This document shows positions 1-7,611 of a DNA stretch of 54,196 nt, in pieces. The stretch covers positions 1-54,196 of the forward strand of contig CALXLV010000004.1 in assembly GCA_944389295.1 (NCBI GenBank). Reading direction: 5' to 3'. The notes below the pieces were generated by a model. That model did no database searches and had not been told where the DNA came from. It worked only from the letters and a program-made list of their open reading frames with translations. Numbering within the stretch: position 1 is the first letter of the stretch; the number at the start of each line of letters is the position of its first letter. The stretch comes from an uncultured Spirochaetaceae bacterium. GTDB lineage: Bacteria > Spirochaetota > Spirochaetia > Sphaerochaetales > Sphaerochaetaceae. The position numbers were made by a program, and so were the translations under genes.

Positions 1-64
1 CATTTTGGACGCAGATCAGTTCCGCAACCATCTTACGGAATTGTCTTGGATACCTCTTTGGCAT
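1..64 (-). CDS. IS3-family transposase OrfA, N-terminal fragment (runs off the window)
   Basis: OrfA of IS3-type elements is the helix-turn-helix DNA-binding part of the transposase. It is normally joined to the DDE integrase OrfB by programmed frameshifting. Twenty-one codons are visible, beginning MPKRYPRQFRKMVAEL, a typical start for these proteins (basic residues followed by the first helix). A strong Shine-Dalgarno AGGAGG sits 5 nt before the ATG. The frame is open to base 1. The short length prevents subgroup assignment. Confidence 0.75.
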   Translation of the reverse strand, partial: MPKRYPRQFRKMVAELICVQN

Positions 65-107
65 CTTTACCTCCTGAAAATGTTATACCCTTGATTTTCT
101 GTGTCCA
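1..107 (-). mobile_element. IS3-family insertion sequence, left end (partial)
   Basis: Only the orfA-proximal end of the element lies in the window and the rest is beyond base 1. The end is placed where the reverse strand reads TGGACACAGAAAATCAAGGG, because the lipoprotein reading frame stops making sense there and many IS3-type elements begin with TGGACA-like ends. The exact terminus and target duplication cannot be confirmed without the other end. Confidence 0.7.
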
Positions 108-279
108 CTAATTCGAGAAGGTTCAAAGAAGGATATAATTGCCGATTAAAGACGACGGGGGGGGGAAGTCTATCTGTGCCGATACTTTTCAAGGCATCTG
201 GATCATCTGCACACGCGCAAATGATCAACACAAGAAATGCAGCAAGAAAAATGTTAGCTTTAATCGCTATCTGCCGCAT
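108..279 (-). pseudogene. Lipoprotein gene truncated by the IS3 element
   Basis: The frame begins MRQIAIKANIFLAAFLVLI and continues into ICAC|ADDPD, a type II signal peptide with a plausible lipobox (cysteine near residue 23). About 57 residues remain before the IS end at base 107. Beyond that the frame runs into IS sequence and, within the window, ends DTENQGYNIFRR. The body of the protein is missing. The residues PPP near 39-41 are encoded by a run of nine C (G9 on the plus strand at 157-165), a slippage-prone tract. No function can be assigned. A start three codons upstream is also possible because the Shine-Dalgarno is weak. Confidence 0.5.
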
Positions 280-533
280 CACCATATAGCCCAGCTTACC
301 ATATGTTCGCCTACTTTTCAGCTGATTGAAGCATACAAATAAAATGATATCGTTCAGAACATTCATACAGACTTCTTGCCAACAGCAATCATAAAAGCTG
401 CCGGCCGCATGACGGCGTTTCATAATATCTATATGCAATACAGGTAATTAATCACAGATAGTAAATCATAGCCATTATGTATAGCTGAATGGATAATTCG
501 CTTTATTTTCGCAGTTCTAGTGAATATTGGCTT

Positions 534-562
534 TTTACAGCTTCAGAATCGTGCCCTAGATT
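534..562 (+). promoter_or_regulatory. Promoter of the hemolysin III gene, probably leaderless
   Basis: TTTACA (534-539), 17-nt spacer, TAGATT (557-562). The ATG begins 6 nt after the -10 hexamer, so transcription should start at or within a base or two of the start codon. Confidence 0.6.
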
Positions 563-568
563 CAAGGC

Positions 569-1231
569 ATGGGTGAATGGATTTCAGCAAATATCACACT
601 GCCTGCAAGGGTGACGCTGTCGGATGAGATGGAGAACGCATATTCCCATTTCATCGGCCTTGCACTGGCTCTCTTCGGTTTTCTCATCATCGCACCGGCA
701 TCGTCTCCGTCCGGACATCCTCTCGCAAGAACAGGAATGATCATCTTCGCTCTGACAAACATAGTCCTCTATGCATCGTCCGCCTTCTATCACTATCTGA
801 AACCAGGAACGGGAAAGAAAATTATGAGGGTTCTCGATCATTCAAGCATATACCTCCTCATCGCAGGCTCATACACACCGGTTCTCCTGTACATAGGCAC
901 GCCTCTCACAGCGTGGTACACGGCCGGAATCTGGCTTGCCGCAGCGGCAGGCATCGTTCTCACGCTCAGGTTCTGGGGAAGATTCTATCCGCTCCACATC
1001 GCACTCTATGCAGTCATGGGCTGGTCGATAGTAACGATTTCCGGCACTGTTCTTGCAGCTCTGCCGCACAGCCTTGTTCCGTATATGATCGCAGGCGGAG
1101 TGATATACACAACGGGAATTCTCTTCTATGCGGTAAAGAAGATTCCGCACCACCACCTCATATGGCACATATTCGTCCTCGCAGGAAGTCTTTCCTTCTA
1201 TGCGGGATACTGCCTCCACCTGCTTGCCTAA
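569..1231 (+). CDS. Hemolysin III family (PAQR-type) membrane protein
   Basis: Integral inner-membrane protein of the HlyIII/YqfA (PAQR) family. It is 220 residues with seven hydrophobic segments, the usual bacterial length. The family's putative metal-site residues are present: S71-x3-H75 after TM2, D90-H91 at the start of TM3, and H196-x3-H200 before TM7. PAQR homologues are thought to be zinc-dependent hydrolases or sensors, and bacterial members have been tied to membrane energetics. True haemolysis is not implied. It has its own promoter and is followed after 27 nt by ybaK, so the two may be cotranscribed. The first ATG is chosen because the predicted promoter places it at the transcript 5' end. 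The next ATG (residue 21) would remove the conserved pre-TM1 helix. Confidence 0.85.
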   Translation: MGEWISANITLPARVTLSDEMENAYSHFIGLALALFGFLIIAPASSPSGHPLARTGMIIFALTNIVLYASSAFYHYLKPGTGKKIMRVLDHSSIYLLIAGSYTPVLLYIGTPLTAWYTAGIWLAAAAGIVLTLRFWGRFYPLHIALYAVMGWSIVTISGTVLAALPHSLVPYMIAGGVIYTTGILFYAVKKIPHHHLIWHIFVLAGSLSFYAGYCLHLLA

Positions 1232-1258
1232 CACAGGCGGAAAGATGAGACTGTCCTC

Positions 1259-1723
1259 ATGAAAACAAACGCCATGAGAATACTGGAAAGCCTCTCGATA
1301 CCATATACGGTACACACATACCAGTGGGATGAGGAGCACCTTGATGCGGTCCATGCCGCAGAGAGCGCAGGGCTGGACATAGAACGTGTCTATAAAACGA
1401 TAGTCATGAGGAACAGCAATAAAGAGCTTTTCGTATTCTGCCTTCCCGCAGAGTTCGAGATATCGCTCAAAAAAGCGAGGGCCGTAACAGGAAGCAAAGA
1501 AATAGACCTGATAAAGACATCTGAGATGCTGCCGCTCACCGGCTACATAAGAGGGGGATGCTCGCCCCTGGGCATGAGAAAGCACTATCCGACATTCATA
1601 TCCGAGCTCGCCGCTCTGGAGGATACAATCTATGTAAGCGGAGGGCAGAGGGGAATACAGATAGAACTGAGGCCGGACGACCTCATAAAAGCAGCCCGGG
1701 CCTCATATGCGGATTTCATCTGA
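1259..1723 (+). CDS. ybaK: YbaK/EbsC-family aminoacyl-tRNA deacylase
   Basis: Cytosolic trans-editing enzyme that hydrolyses mischarged Cys-tRNA(Pro). It is 154 residues and covers the whole YbaK fold. K46 in VYKTIVM matches the essential lysine of E. coli YbaK, and the GGCSPLGMRK loop (GxxxPxG type) and the closing GGQRGIQIELRPDDL block are present. It follows the hemolysin III gene by 27 nt with no clear Shine-Dalgarno of its own. Its last 8 bp overlap, tail to tail, with the nitroreductase. Related deacylases of the INS superfamily (ProX, Ala-tRNA editing) cannot be excluded by eye. Confidence 0.88.
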   Translation: MKTNAMRILESLSIPYTVHTYQWDEEHLDAVHAAESAGLDIERVYKTIVMRNSNKELFVFCLPAEFEISLKKARAVTGSKEIDLIKTSEMLPLTGYIRGGCSPLGMRKHYPTFISELAALEDTIYVSGGQRGIQIELRPDDLIKAARASYADFI

Positions 1724-2237
1724 CGCGGTAAACCCAGCCCTCCTTGCGCGGAGCGGCTTTCTTGGGAAGATCGAGAGGATAGCCTAAAATGCAGTGCCCG
1801 ATGCCGATAAGATCGCCGGGAACTCCCCATTTCTTAAGAAGGGCCTTCCCTTCCTCGCTCTCAAACTCCTCATACGCTCTGTTTATCCAGCAGGAACCAA
1901 GGCCGAGCGCCTGAGCCGCGTTCATCAGATTGCCCATAACAAGGCTCCCGTCAGGAACGGCGTTCGCATTGTTTCTGTCTCCAAGCACCACAATTACAGT
2001 GGGCGCACCATAGAAAGGATCAGAAGATGAACCCATGATGCGTGCATTCATCTGAGATAGTTCCTTTATCGCATCCTTATTCTGAAGCACAACCATGACA
2101 GAGCTCTGCTTTCCCATCGCGGACGGAGCATACTCCCCTGCCTTGAGAATTGTCTCAAGATCGGCATCGCTTATCTGCCTGCCGCTGTAGCTTCTTGAAC
2201 TTCTTCTCTCCATCAGATCGGTAATAGTCTCTTTCAT
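1716..2237 (-). CDS. Nitroreductase family protein
   Basis: FMN-dependent NAD(P)H oxidoreductase fold, 173 residues, the length of the short nitroreductases common in anaerobes. Visible family signatures are RRSSRSYSGRQI near the N-terminus (FMN phosphate contact), the helix APSAMGKQSSVMVVL, and GSCWINRAYEEF in the second half. The substrate is unknown. A clean Shine-Dalgarno AAAGGAGA precedes the ATG by 7 nt, so this gene uses a leadered transcript. It converges on ybaK with an 8-bp overlap and has no terminator of its own visible between the two. Confidence 0.85.
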   Translation of the reverse strand: MKETITDLMERRSSRSYSGRQISDADLETILKAGEYAPSAMGKQSSVMVVLQNKDAIKELSQMNARIMGSSSDPFYGAPTVIVVLGDRNNANAVPDGSLVMGNLMNAAQALGLGSCWINRAYEEFESEEGKALLKKWGVPGDLIGIGHCILGYPLDLPKKAAPRKEGWVYRVR

Positions 2238-2314
2238 ACGGAAATCTCCTTTACCTGAAATATAACAGCAATCAGCGGAGCGGAAATACGATTTTCATAT
2301 GCAATCTGCCGCAA

Positions 2315-2345
2315 GAAAAAAAACAGACCCCGCAGGATCTGTTCT
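2315..2345 (-). terminator. Terminator after tRNA-Pro
   Basis: ACAGA(C)CC / GG(A)TCTGT hairpin with a short CGCA loop, followed on the minus strand by seven U residues (plus-strand A-run ending at 2323). It lies 16 nt downstream of the tRNA 3' end. Confidence 0.65.
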
Positions 2346-2361
2346 TTATTATTGAATCCTA

Positions 2362-2434
2362 TCGGGCAGAGAGGATTTGAACCTCCGACCCCTTGGTCCC
2401 GAACCAAGTGCGCTAGCCCCTGCGCTACTACCCG
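2362..2434 (-). tRNA. tRNA-Pro (anticodon CGG)
   Basis: A full cloverleaf can be drawn. The acceptor stem is CGGGTAG/CTGCCCG (one G-U), the anticodon stem CTTGG/CCAAG encloses loop TTCGGGA, giving CGG, and the T arm is GGAGG-TTCAAAT-CCTCT. The discriminator is A. The 3' CCA is not encoded (TAG follows), so CCA addition is post-transcriptional. It is transcribed divergently from the pseudouridine synthase and followed by a terminator. Confidence 0.93.
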
Positions 2435-2467
2435 GAAACACGGTGATTATATACATCTCGCGGCTCC

Positions 2468-2497
2468 TTGTCCACAGCCCTCCGAAAAAGCTATAGT
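2468..2497 (+). promoter_or_regulatory. Promoter of the pseudouridine synthase gene, probably leaderless
   Basis: TTGTCC (2468-2473), 18-nt spacer, TATAGT (2492-2497), then CACACC and the ATG at 2504. The 6-nt gap from -10 to start leaves no room for a Shine-Dalgarno. Confidence 0.65.
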
Positions 2498-2503
2498 CAC
2501 ACC

Positions 2504-3742
2504 ATGATAAGTTTCCTGGAAACCGCAGAAGCAAGGGAGGAAGCGGAAAGAATGACGGAGAGCATACTCTCCTCAGGCTCGCTCTCATTCCCCCCTTCCC
2601 CGGATTATCCTTATTCCGCGCTGCCGCAGTCTGCAATGCTTGCCGTACTCATCGCACAGCCGGCATCCTCTGACGAAAAGAAGATACTCCGCGCCTTCTC
2701 GGGTTCGCTCTCATCCACATTCTCCGTACCGGGATATGTTCCGCCGTGCTTCTCCATCCGCAAATGGAAGGAAACTGTAGCGGAAAATGATGCGAAGATA
2801 CATGAACTCACAGAACTTATAGAGGAGGGTCACGAAGAACTGAGAGAGCGGCGGAAGGAACTTACAAGGGAAAGCATTTCAAGGATAAACGGGCTGTACA
2901 GCTTCCGATGCTGGAATGGGAAAGACATAGGAATGCCTTGCAGCGCTCCCACCGGAACCGGCGACTGCGCCGGCCTCCGTGCTGTTAACACGGCACTCAG
3001 GAAAGGCTGGGAGATAAAAGGGCTTGCCGAGTTCAGAATAAAAAACGGAAAGCCTGAGTTCCATCCGCCTTGCGAGGAGAGATGCGGACTGCTGCTGCCT
3101 GAAATGCTCGGACTGAAATTCATCTATGCCGACAGCAGCATCGCCGTGATAGACAAGGAAGCGGGAATGCTCTCGGTCCCAGGCAGAGGAGAGGATAAAA
3201 AGGATTCCGCATCATACCGTTTCCACACGCTCTTTCCCTCCTCGCCGGAAGAGTGCTACACACACCGTCTCGATATGGATACCTCTGGCCTTCTAGTGAT
3301 GGCGTTCACAAAGGAGGCCCACAGAAAGATGTGCATGGCGTTTGAGAACCGTCAGGTAAGGAAGGAATATGAGGCACTCCTCTCTGGAGTCCTTAAAGAG
3401 GAAAGCGGGACGATAGACCTGCCGATGCGTCTGGACACGGAGAACAGGCCGTACCAGATCATCGACATGGAGAGAGGCAGAAGGGCTGTCACACGCTGGA
3501 AGAGAACAGGCGTGGAAATAATAGACGGAGAGCCATATACAAGAGTGAGATTCTTCCCGGAGACAGGAAGAACGCATCAGCTCCGCGTTCATTCAATGGC
3601 GATCGGGCATCCGATAAAGGGCGACAGGCTGTACGGGACAAGGAGAGAAGGAGAACGGCTCGCGCTCCATGCCGCCTCAATCACATTTCCCCATCCTGAG
3701 AGCGGGGATGAGGTGACATTCTCCTCCCCCGCTCCGTTCTGA
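2504..3742 (+). CDS. RluA-family RNA pseudouridine synthase with N-terminal extension
   Basis: Converts specific uridines in rRNA or tRNA to pseudouridine. The protein has 412 residues. The C-terminal ~205 residues are the RluA catalytic domain, with HRLDMDTSGLLV (catalytic Asp257), the LSVPGR start of the fold, and GRTHQLRVH near the end. The N-terminal ~200 residues hold a coiled-coil stretch (about 95-125) and the block PTGTGDCAGL...EFHPPCEERCG, seen in the long RluA subfamily of proteobacteria and other groups. Its CxxxC-like cysteines hint at a metal or nucleic-acid-binding module. The start at 2504 is chosen from the promoter. A frame start at 2468 would lie inside the -35 box. Its last 62 bp overlap the PHP gene on the other strand. 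Confidence 0.85.
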   Translation: MISFLETAEAREEAERMTESILSSGSLSFPPSPDYPYSALPQSAMLAVLIAQPASSDEKKILRAFSGSLSSTFSVPGYVPPCFSIRKWKETVAENDAKIHELTELIEEGHEELRERRKELTRESISRINGLYSFRCWNGKDIGMPCSAPTGTGDCAGLRAVNTALRKGWEIKGLAEFRIKNGKPEFHPPCEERCGLLLPEMLGLKFIYADSSIAVIDKEAGMLSVPGRGEDKKDSASYRFHTLFPSSPEECYTHRLDMDTSGLLVMAFTKEAHRKMCMAFENRQVRKEYEALLSGVLKEESGTIDLPMRLDTENRPYQIIDMERGRRAVTRWKRTGVEIIDGEPYTRVRFFPETGRTHQLRVHSMAIGHPIKGDRLYGTRREGERLALHAASITFPHPESGDEVTFSSPAPF

Positions 3743-4490
3743 ACGACAGCGGGAGGCCGTCCTCCGGATAGAGCACCTCTATGCCAAGCTCACGGGCAAA
3801 GGCGGAGATGCCCTCAAAAGAGGCATCAAGATTCCTGACGCTGTGCGCATCTGTGGAGAGAAGAGCCGGGACACCTTTCTCAGCGGCTATCTCCCAGAAA
3901 CCGCGAGAGGGATATCCGCGGCCCTGAATAAGGCCGTTGCCGTTTATCTCAAGGGGAATGTCCAGATCAGCAGCGGCATCGAGTATCGCCGACGAGACAG
4001 CCTTCGCCTCAGCATCGAACTCTCTTGCAGAGAGGAATACGTCTGGATGAGCGTAGAAGGAGAAAAGCCCCGTCTCCATCGCCTTCACCGTACTGTCGGC
4101 GTATATTCTCAGATCATCGGAAGAAAGCCCAGGCTCAAAGACGCTCGTGAGAGTTCCGTCCGCACGGCGTATGAAGTGAGTGCCCCCGATAAGATAGTCA
4201 ACACGGGCGGCAGTCTCCTCATAGAAGGCTCTCATCTCGCTGAAATAATCAACCTCGTAGCCCAGTAGTATCCTGAACGGACGTTTCTGTCCTCTCACAT
4301 CCTCCTCATATACACGCATCGAGGAATAAGGCATACGGGATGCGGAGAGCCTGCCGTCAGGAAACGGGCAGTGCTCAGAAAAGCCTAGAACTCCGAATCC
4401 CTCTTCTTCCGCCCTGCCGCAGTATTCGCTGATCTTCCCGCTGCCATGCCCGCAGTAGAATGAGTGTGTATGAAGATTGTATCTGATCAT
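3681..4490 (-). CDS. PHP-family histidinol-phosphatase-like phosphoesterase
   Basis: Metal-dependent phosphoesterase of the PHP superfamily, HisJ/HisK-like. It is 269 residues, normal for the family. Metal-ligand motifs are visible: NLHTHSFYCGHG at residues 5-16 (H7, H9), GFSEHCPFPD near 37-46, a GGTHFI motif mid-protein, FYAHPDVF, and STDAHS near the C-terminus. No other his genes lie nearby, so a role in histidine synthesis is not supported by context and another phosphate ester could be the substrate. It overlaps the upstream coiled-coil gene by 4 bp (ATGA), so the two are translationally coupled. Confidence 0.8.
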   Translation of the reverse strand: MIRYNLHTHSFYCGHGSGKISEYCGRAEEEGFGVLGFSEHCPFPDGRLSASRMPYSSMRVYEEDVRGQKRPFRILLGYEVDYFSEMRAFYEETAARVDYLIGGTHFIRRADGTLTSVFEPGLSSDDLRIYADSTVKAMETGLFSFYAHPDVFLSAREFDAEAKAVSSAILDAAADLDIPLEINGNGLIQGRGYPSRGFWEIAAEKGVPALLSTDAHSVRNLDASFEGISAFARELGIEVLYPEDGLPLSFRTERGRRMSPHPRSQDGEM

Positions 4491-5521
4491 CCGAGCCTCC
4501 TTATGCGTTCCTCAAGCGAAGCTATCTCTTCCTTTATCGCCATAATTTCGCGGTCTATTCTCCCCTTCTCCCTCTCGAGCACGGCGATCTTCTCCTCCTC
4601 GCTCTCGATCATGGCTCTGTAGTCCTCCGCTTTGGCAACTTTCTCAAGTCCGGCCTTCTCTGCCTCAAGCCTGTCGCGCTCCCCATGCGTCTCGAGCATC
4701 ATCGCAAGGATATCGAGAATATCCTGAGGAGTGTCCTTGTCAATCCACTCAGAACCCTTTGAATAGAGGCAGCAGCCGTATTCCGCTATTGCATCCTCCT
4801 CCTCTTTCCTCTTCCTATCAACCTCTTCTGCAGCAGCCTCCACCCCGCCGCCAAGCGCATCGAGATAACGCTTTCTGTCATTCTCAAGCTCAGCCGTGAT
4901 CTCCGCCCTCTTTCCGTCAAGGGCATTTTTCTCCGCGGTGAGAGTCCTTATCCTCTCCGCAGTCTCTCTCGCCTTTCCGCTCTGCAGCTCATTTTCAAGC
5001 GATCCGTCAAGCACGATTGATGCATAGGAGATGAATCTTCCCTCCTCTCCCATCTTCCTCATCTTCTGCTGTCCGCGGGAGAAGAGTTTCGCGAGCTTAC
5101 CGCTTCCGCCGCTGCGGAGTCTCTCGTCCTCCTTTATATCGTCATAGACGATGCGGAAAGATTCGCGGCTGAGAAGCGAGAGTGAGCACTCCTCGTAGAT
5201 CATAGCTCCGAGGCGTATCGTGAGCATTCTTATCTCTTCCGAAATTCCGCCGGCTTTCCTGTCAGCCTCCTCGAGAGCGGCCTCCTTCTCCCCATAGGCA
5301 GAGAGCAGCGCCTGCAGCTGGTTAAGATTCCGCTCCGCCTCCTCCCTTCCCGCCGTGAGGGACGCTGCTACTTCCATCAGCCTGCGGCCGGCATTTATGG
5401 AAAGGACGGACGAATACGAGATGGCCCTGAGCCCGAGATCATATGAAAGGAGCCTCAGTCTTTCATCGGCATCGGAAATGCGCTTGAGAGTGTCATCGAG
5501 AAGCTCGTTATCCATAGGCAT
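4487..5521 (-). CDS. Coiled-coil protein of unknown function
   Basis: Not recognised. It has 344 residues, almost entirely helical and highly charged, with heptad-like leucine/alanine patterns at about 15-100 and 185-340. A more globular middle section (about 100-165) contains RLGAMIYEECSLSLLS and a basic LAKLFSRGQQKMRKMG stretch. There is no signal peptide or membrane segment, so it is presumably cytosolic. It is the first gene of an operon with the PHP phosphatase (4-bp overlap). The start at 5521 is chosen because the promoter TTGTCA-16-TAAACT ends 6 nt before it. An ATG two codons later is the only close alternative. SMC-like or filament-forming behaviour is possible but unproven. Confidence 0.75.
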   Translation of the reverse strand: MPMDNELLDDTLKRISDADERLRLLSYDLGLRAISYSSVLSINAGRRLMEVAASLTAGREEAERNLNQLQALLSAYGEKEAALEEADRKAGGISEEIRMLTIRLGAMIYEECSLSLLSRESFRIVYDDIKEDERLRSGGSGKLAKLFSRGQQKMRKMGEEGRFISYASIVLDGSLENELQSGKARETAERIRTLTAEKNALDGKRAEITAELENDRKRYLDALGGGVEAAAEEVDRKRKEEEDAIAEYGCCLYSKGSEWIDKDTPQDILDILAMMLETHGERDRLEAEKAGLEKVAKAEDYRAMIESEEEKIAVLEREKGRIDREIMAIKEEIASLEERIRRLG

Positions 5522-5527
5522 GAGCTC

Positions 5528-5555
5528 AGTTTAGCAGTTTTGTCTTTATTGACAA
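5528..5555 (-). promoter_or_regulatory. Promoter of the coiled-coil/PHP operon, probably leaderless
   Basis: On the minus strand TTGTCA (5555-5550), 16-nt spacer, TAAACT (5533-5528), GAGCTC, then ATG. The start codon is 6 nt from the -10. Confidence 0.65.
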
Positions 5556-5675
5556 AGACAGCCTCCCTCCTTATGCTTTCCATGACTGTGAAAGTCCGTT
5601 AATCCCGGAAACTGCATGGATGATGCCCCTACAGGGCATATTTTCACGCCTTATCAGGGGCATTTGGAGCAGAAA

Positions 5676-6236
5676 ATGGAAAAGGAAACCAGCACAGCGC
5701 TCTCAGAGGAATCACTGGCAAGAAGAATTGCTGAGATCGAGCAGGCGATAAGAAGCGCTGACCCTGCGGAGCTTGAGGAAATCGAAAGAATCAAGGGAAT
5801 AATAAGAAAAAATGTATCGATATTCAGAAGAGTTGAAATAGCCGCATATTTCCTCATGAAGTCATCCCGCACCCCCGCAAGGGAGGAGAGAAGGGAGAGA
5901 AAGCCGCGTCCTGAGAGACAGGAGAGGAAAGAGAGGACGGAAAGAAGCGCAGAGGACGGAGAGAAGCGCGAAGCGAAGCCTGAGCGCGTCATCCCTGAGG
6001 GTGCAAAGACTCTCTATCTCAACATCGGCAAGATGAAGCACCTCTATGCAAAGGATCTCTCGAAACTCCTGCAGACAGAGCTCGAAATCACCCGCGATGA
6101 CATCTACCTCATCCGTGTCCACGACAAATACTCCTTCGTCACGATGAGCGAGGAGAACTGCAATAAGGCCATCGAGAAGCTGAACAATCAGGCAATAAAC
6201 GGAAGGACCGCGAAAGTAACATACTCAGAGAAATGA
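5676..6236 (+). CDS. Small RNA-binding protein with DbpA-type C-terminal domain
   Basis: 186 residues in three parts. There is a helical N-terminal segment (about 1-65) and a very basic and acidic low-complexity linker rich in R, E and K (about 66-110). The C-terminal domain (about 112-186), beginning TLYLNIGKMKHLYAKDL and ending NGRTAKVTYSEK, resembles the RRM-like RNA-binding domain of DbpA/CsdA helicases (PF03880 type). No helicase motifs are present, so this is the RNA-binding module without its motor. The ATG at 5676 is preferred over the one at 5616 because GGAG lies 7 nt upstream of it. Its stop overlaps the next ATG (ATGA). A role in ribosome assembly or RNA chaperoning is inference. 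Confidence 0.75.
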   Translation: MEKETSTALSEESLARRIAEIEQAIRSADPAELEEIERIKGIIRKNVSIFRRVEIAAYFLMKSSRTPAREERRERKPRPERQERKERTERSAEDGEKREAKPERVIPEGAKTLYLNIGKMKHLYAKDLSKLLQTELEITRDDIYLIRVHDKYSFVTMSEENCNKAIEKLNNQAINGRTAKVTYSEK

Positions 6237-6877
6237 GGATACAGCCGTTCACGCTGGGACCTTACGGAACCGGCACATACATCGTATATGAATACAGCGG
6301 GAAAGAGTGCGTCATGATAGACGCACCTTTTCCTATAGACAGGGCACTCGATTTCATCAGGAACAACTCGCTTGATCTCAAGGCAGTGCTCCTCACCCAC
6401 GCCCATTTTGACCATATATTCGGGCTGGCTGAAATTCGAAAAGAGTATCCGGAACTGCCTGTCTATCTCGAAAGCCATGACATGAAATACATCCAGGACG
6501 GATACAGCGCCACAATAAGCCTTCTGGAGTCGTTCGACAGGCTCTTCCTGTCAAGATATGCTTCGGGAATAATCGCCGGCATGCCCGATGATCTCACGCC
6601 TTACGGAGAGACAGCCGGGCCGCTGAGCGTGATAAGGACTCCCGGACATACGGAAGGATCTGTGTCCCTTTATTCGGAAAGTGAGGGAGTGCTTTTCTCC
6701 GGCGACACGCTCTTCCAGGGAAGCGCCGGACGCACCGATCTGGAAGGAGACAGCGCAAAGCTGCTCACATCCCTTAAAAAACTTGCCGCACTGCCGGATG
6801 ACACACTGGTGCTTCCCGGACATGGCGGCACGACATATATAGGGAACGAGAAGAAATACAACCCCTATATGAGATGA
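6233..6877 (+). CDS. MBL-fold metallo-hydrolase (glyoxalase II-like)
   Basis: Binuclear-metal hydrolase, 214 residues. The canonical metal ligands are all visible: H56-A-H58-F-D60-H61 in LTHAHFDHIFG, H139 in RTPGHTEGS, D158 in FSGDTLF, and H197 in LPGHGGTT. The short length and lack of the C-terminal glyoxalase II helical domain place it in the YcbL-like group, whose members hydrolyse thioesters such as S-lactoylglutathione. The thiol cofactor here is unknown. It is translationally coupled to the upstream RNA-binding protein by a 4-bp overlap. A weak GCTCC-GAA-GGAGC hairpin lies just downstream (6890-6902) but lacks a U-tract. Confidence 0.88.
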   Translation: MRIQPFTLGPYGTGTYIVYEYSGKECVMIDAPFPIDRALDFIRNNSLDLKAVLLTHAHFDHIFGLAEIRKEYPELPVYLESHDMKYIQDGYSATISLLESFDRLFLSRYASGIIAGMPDDLTPYGETAGPLSVIRTPGHTEGSVSLYSESEGVLFSGDTLFQGSAGRTDLEGDSAKLLTSLKKLAALPDDTLVLPGHGGTTYIGNEKKYNPYMR

Positions 6878-6925
6878 TTCCATCCCGCCGCTCCGAAGGA
6901 GCATTCCTCAGGAGCACTCTGATTC

Positions 6926-7285
6926 TCAGTTGCCGCTCATCCTCTCGTTCTCGGCCTTGCAGTCAACGCAGAGAACGGCTTCAGGTATGGCGCGGAGCCT
7001 TCCCTCAGGAATCTTCTTCCCGCACTGCAGGCAGTATCCGTATTTGCCGTCGCTGATTCTCTTCAGCGCATTCTCTATGGCTTTCAGCTTCTTCGCATCC
7101 ATCGCATTGAGCGCTTCCATCTTTCTGTACGCACCCTCGTCCGATGCAAGGTCGCTGGAATCTCCGCGTCCAGACGAAGCCTGAGCCTCGCTGCGGAAAT
7201 CATCTCCTTCTGTATTCAGCTTCCTGAGCAGCTCCTCACGGGCCTCAAGCAGCTTCTGTTCCATTTCCTGTGTAAAGGCATCCAT
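6926..7285 (-). CDS. DksA/TraR family zinc-finger protein
   Basis: RNA polymerase secondary-channel regulator family, 119 residues. It has a helical hairpin in residues 1-80 with an acidic stretch at the tip (SSDLASDEGAYRK), followed by a four-cysteine zinc finger C85-x2-C88...C106-x2-C109 (CLQCGKKIPEGR...CVDC). This length and motif match the shorter DksA-like proteins (YteA/TraR type) as well as true DksA. Whether it works with (p)ppGpp cannot be read from the sequence. It is monocistronic as far as can be seen. The ATG follows AAGGGG by about 9 nt. Confidence 0.85.
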   Translation of the reverse strand: MDAFTQEMEQKLLEAREELLRKLNTEGDDFRSEAQASSGRGDSSDLASDEGAYRKMEALNAMDAKKLKAIENALKRISDGKYGYCLQCGKKIPEGRLRAIPEAVLCVDCKAENERMSGN

Positions 7286-7384
7286 AAATCCATTGCCCCT
7301 TTTTTATCGCAAGTTGCCAATAATCTGCATAAACTGACGTGAGAAGTCAAGAGCGGAATTGTGAATTAGATGTGAAGGGAAAGC

Positions 7385-7591
7385 TCACATCTTCCGCTCC
7401 GAAAGCATTTTTATATAACGCTTTGAGAACTTTATCACCATCGCGGAGACGAAAACATAGGCGGCAAGCACAGCAAGCCTCACCCACTGCGAGCCTGTGT
7501 AGACTACGGAAAGAAGAAGAAAACCCGCAGTCATTCCCGCCATCAGCATCACGATCGATATGATGAAGTGTATCTTTTTCCTGTCAGCCAT
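7385..7591 (-). CDS. Small two-TM membrane protein, unknown
   Basis: 68 residues, not recognised. It has a short basic N-terminus (MADRKK), two hydrophobic helices at roughly 8-30 and 38-57, and a basic C-terminal tail (FSKRYIKMLSERKM), so both ends are probably cytoplasmic. The start at 7591 is preferred because GAGGAG lies 6 nt upstream. An ATG at 7612 would overlap the ThrH stop as TGATG but has no Shine-Dalgarno. It is cotranscribed with thrH. Confidence 0.65.
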   Translation of the reverse strand: MADRKKIHFIISIVMLMAGMTAGFLLLSVVYTGSQWVRLAVLAAYVFVSAMVIKFSKRYIKMLSERKM

Positions 7592-7611
7592 GCCTTCTCC
7601 TCTGAGGAGCA

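Noticed and set aside
6890..6902. Terminator between the MBL hydrolase and the DksA-like gene
   Set aside because: Only a 5-bp stem with a 3-nt loop and no U-run on either side.
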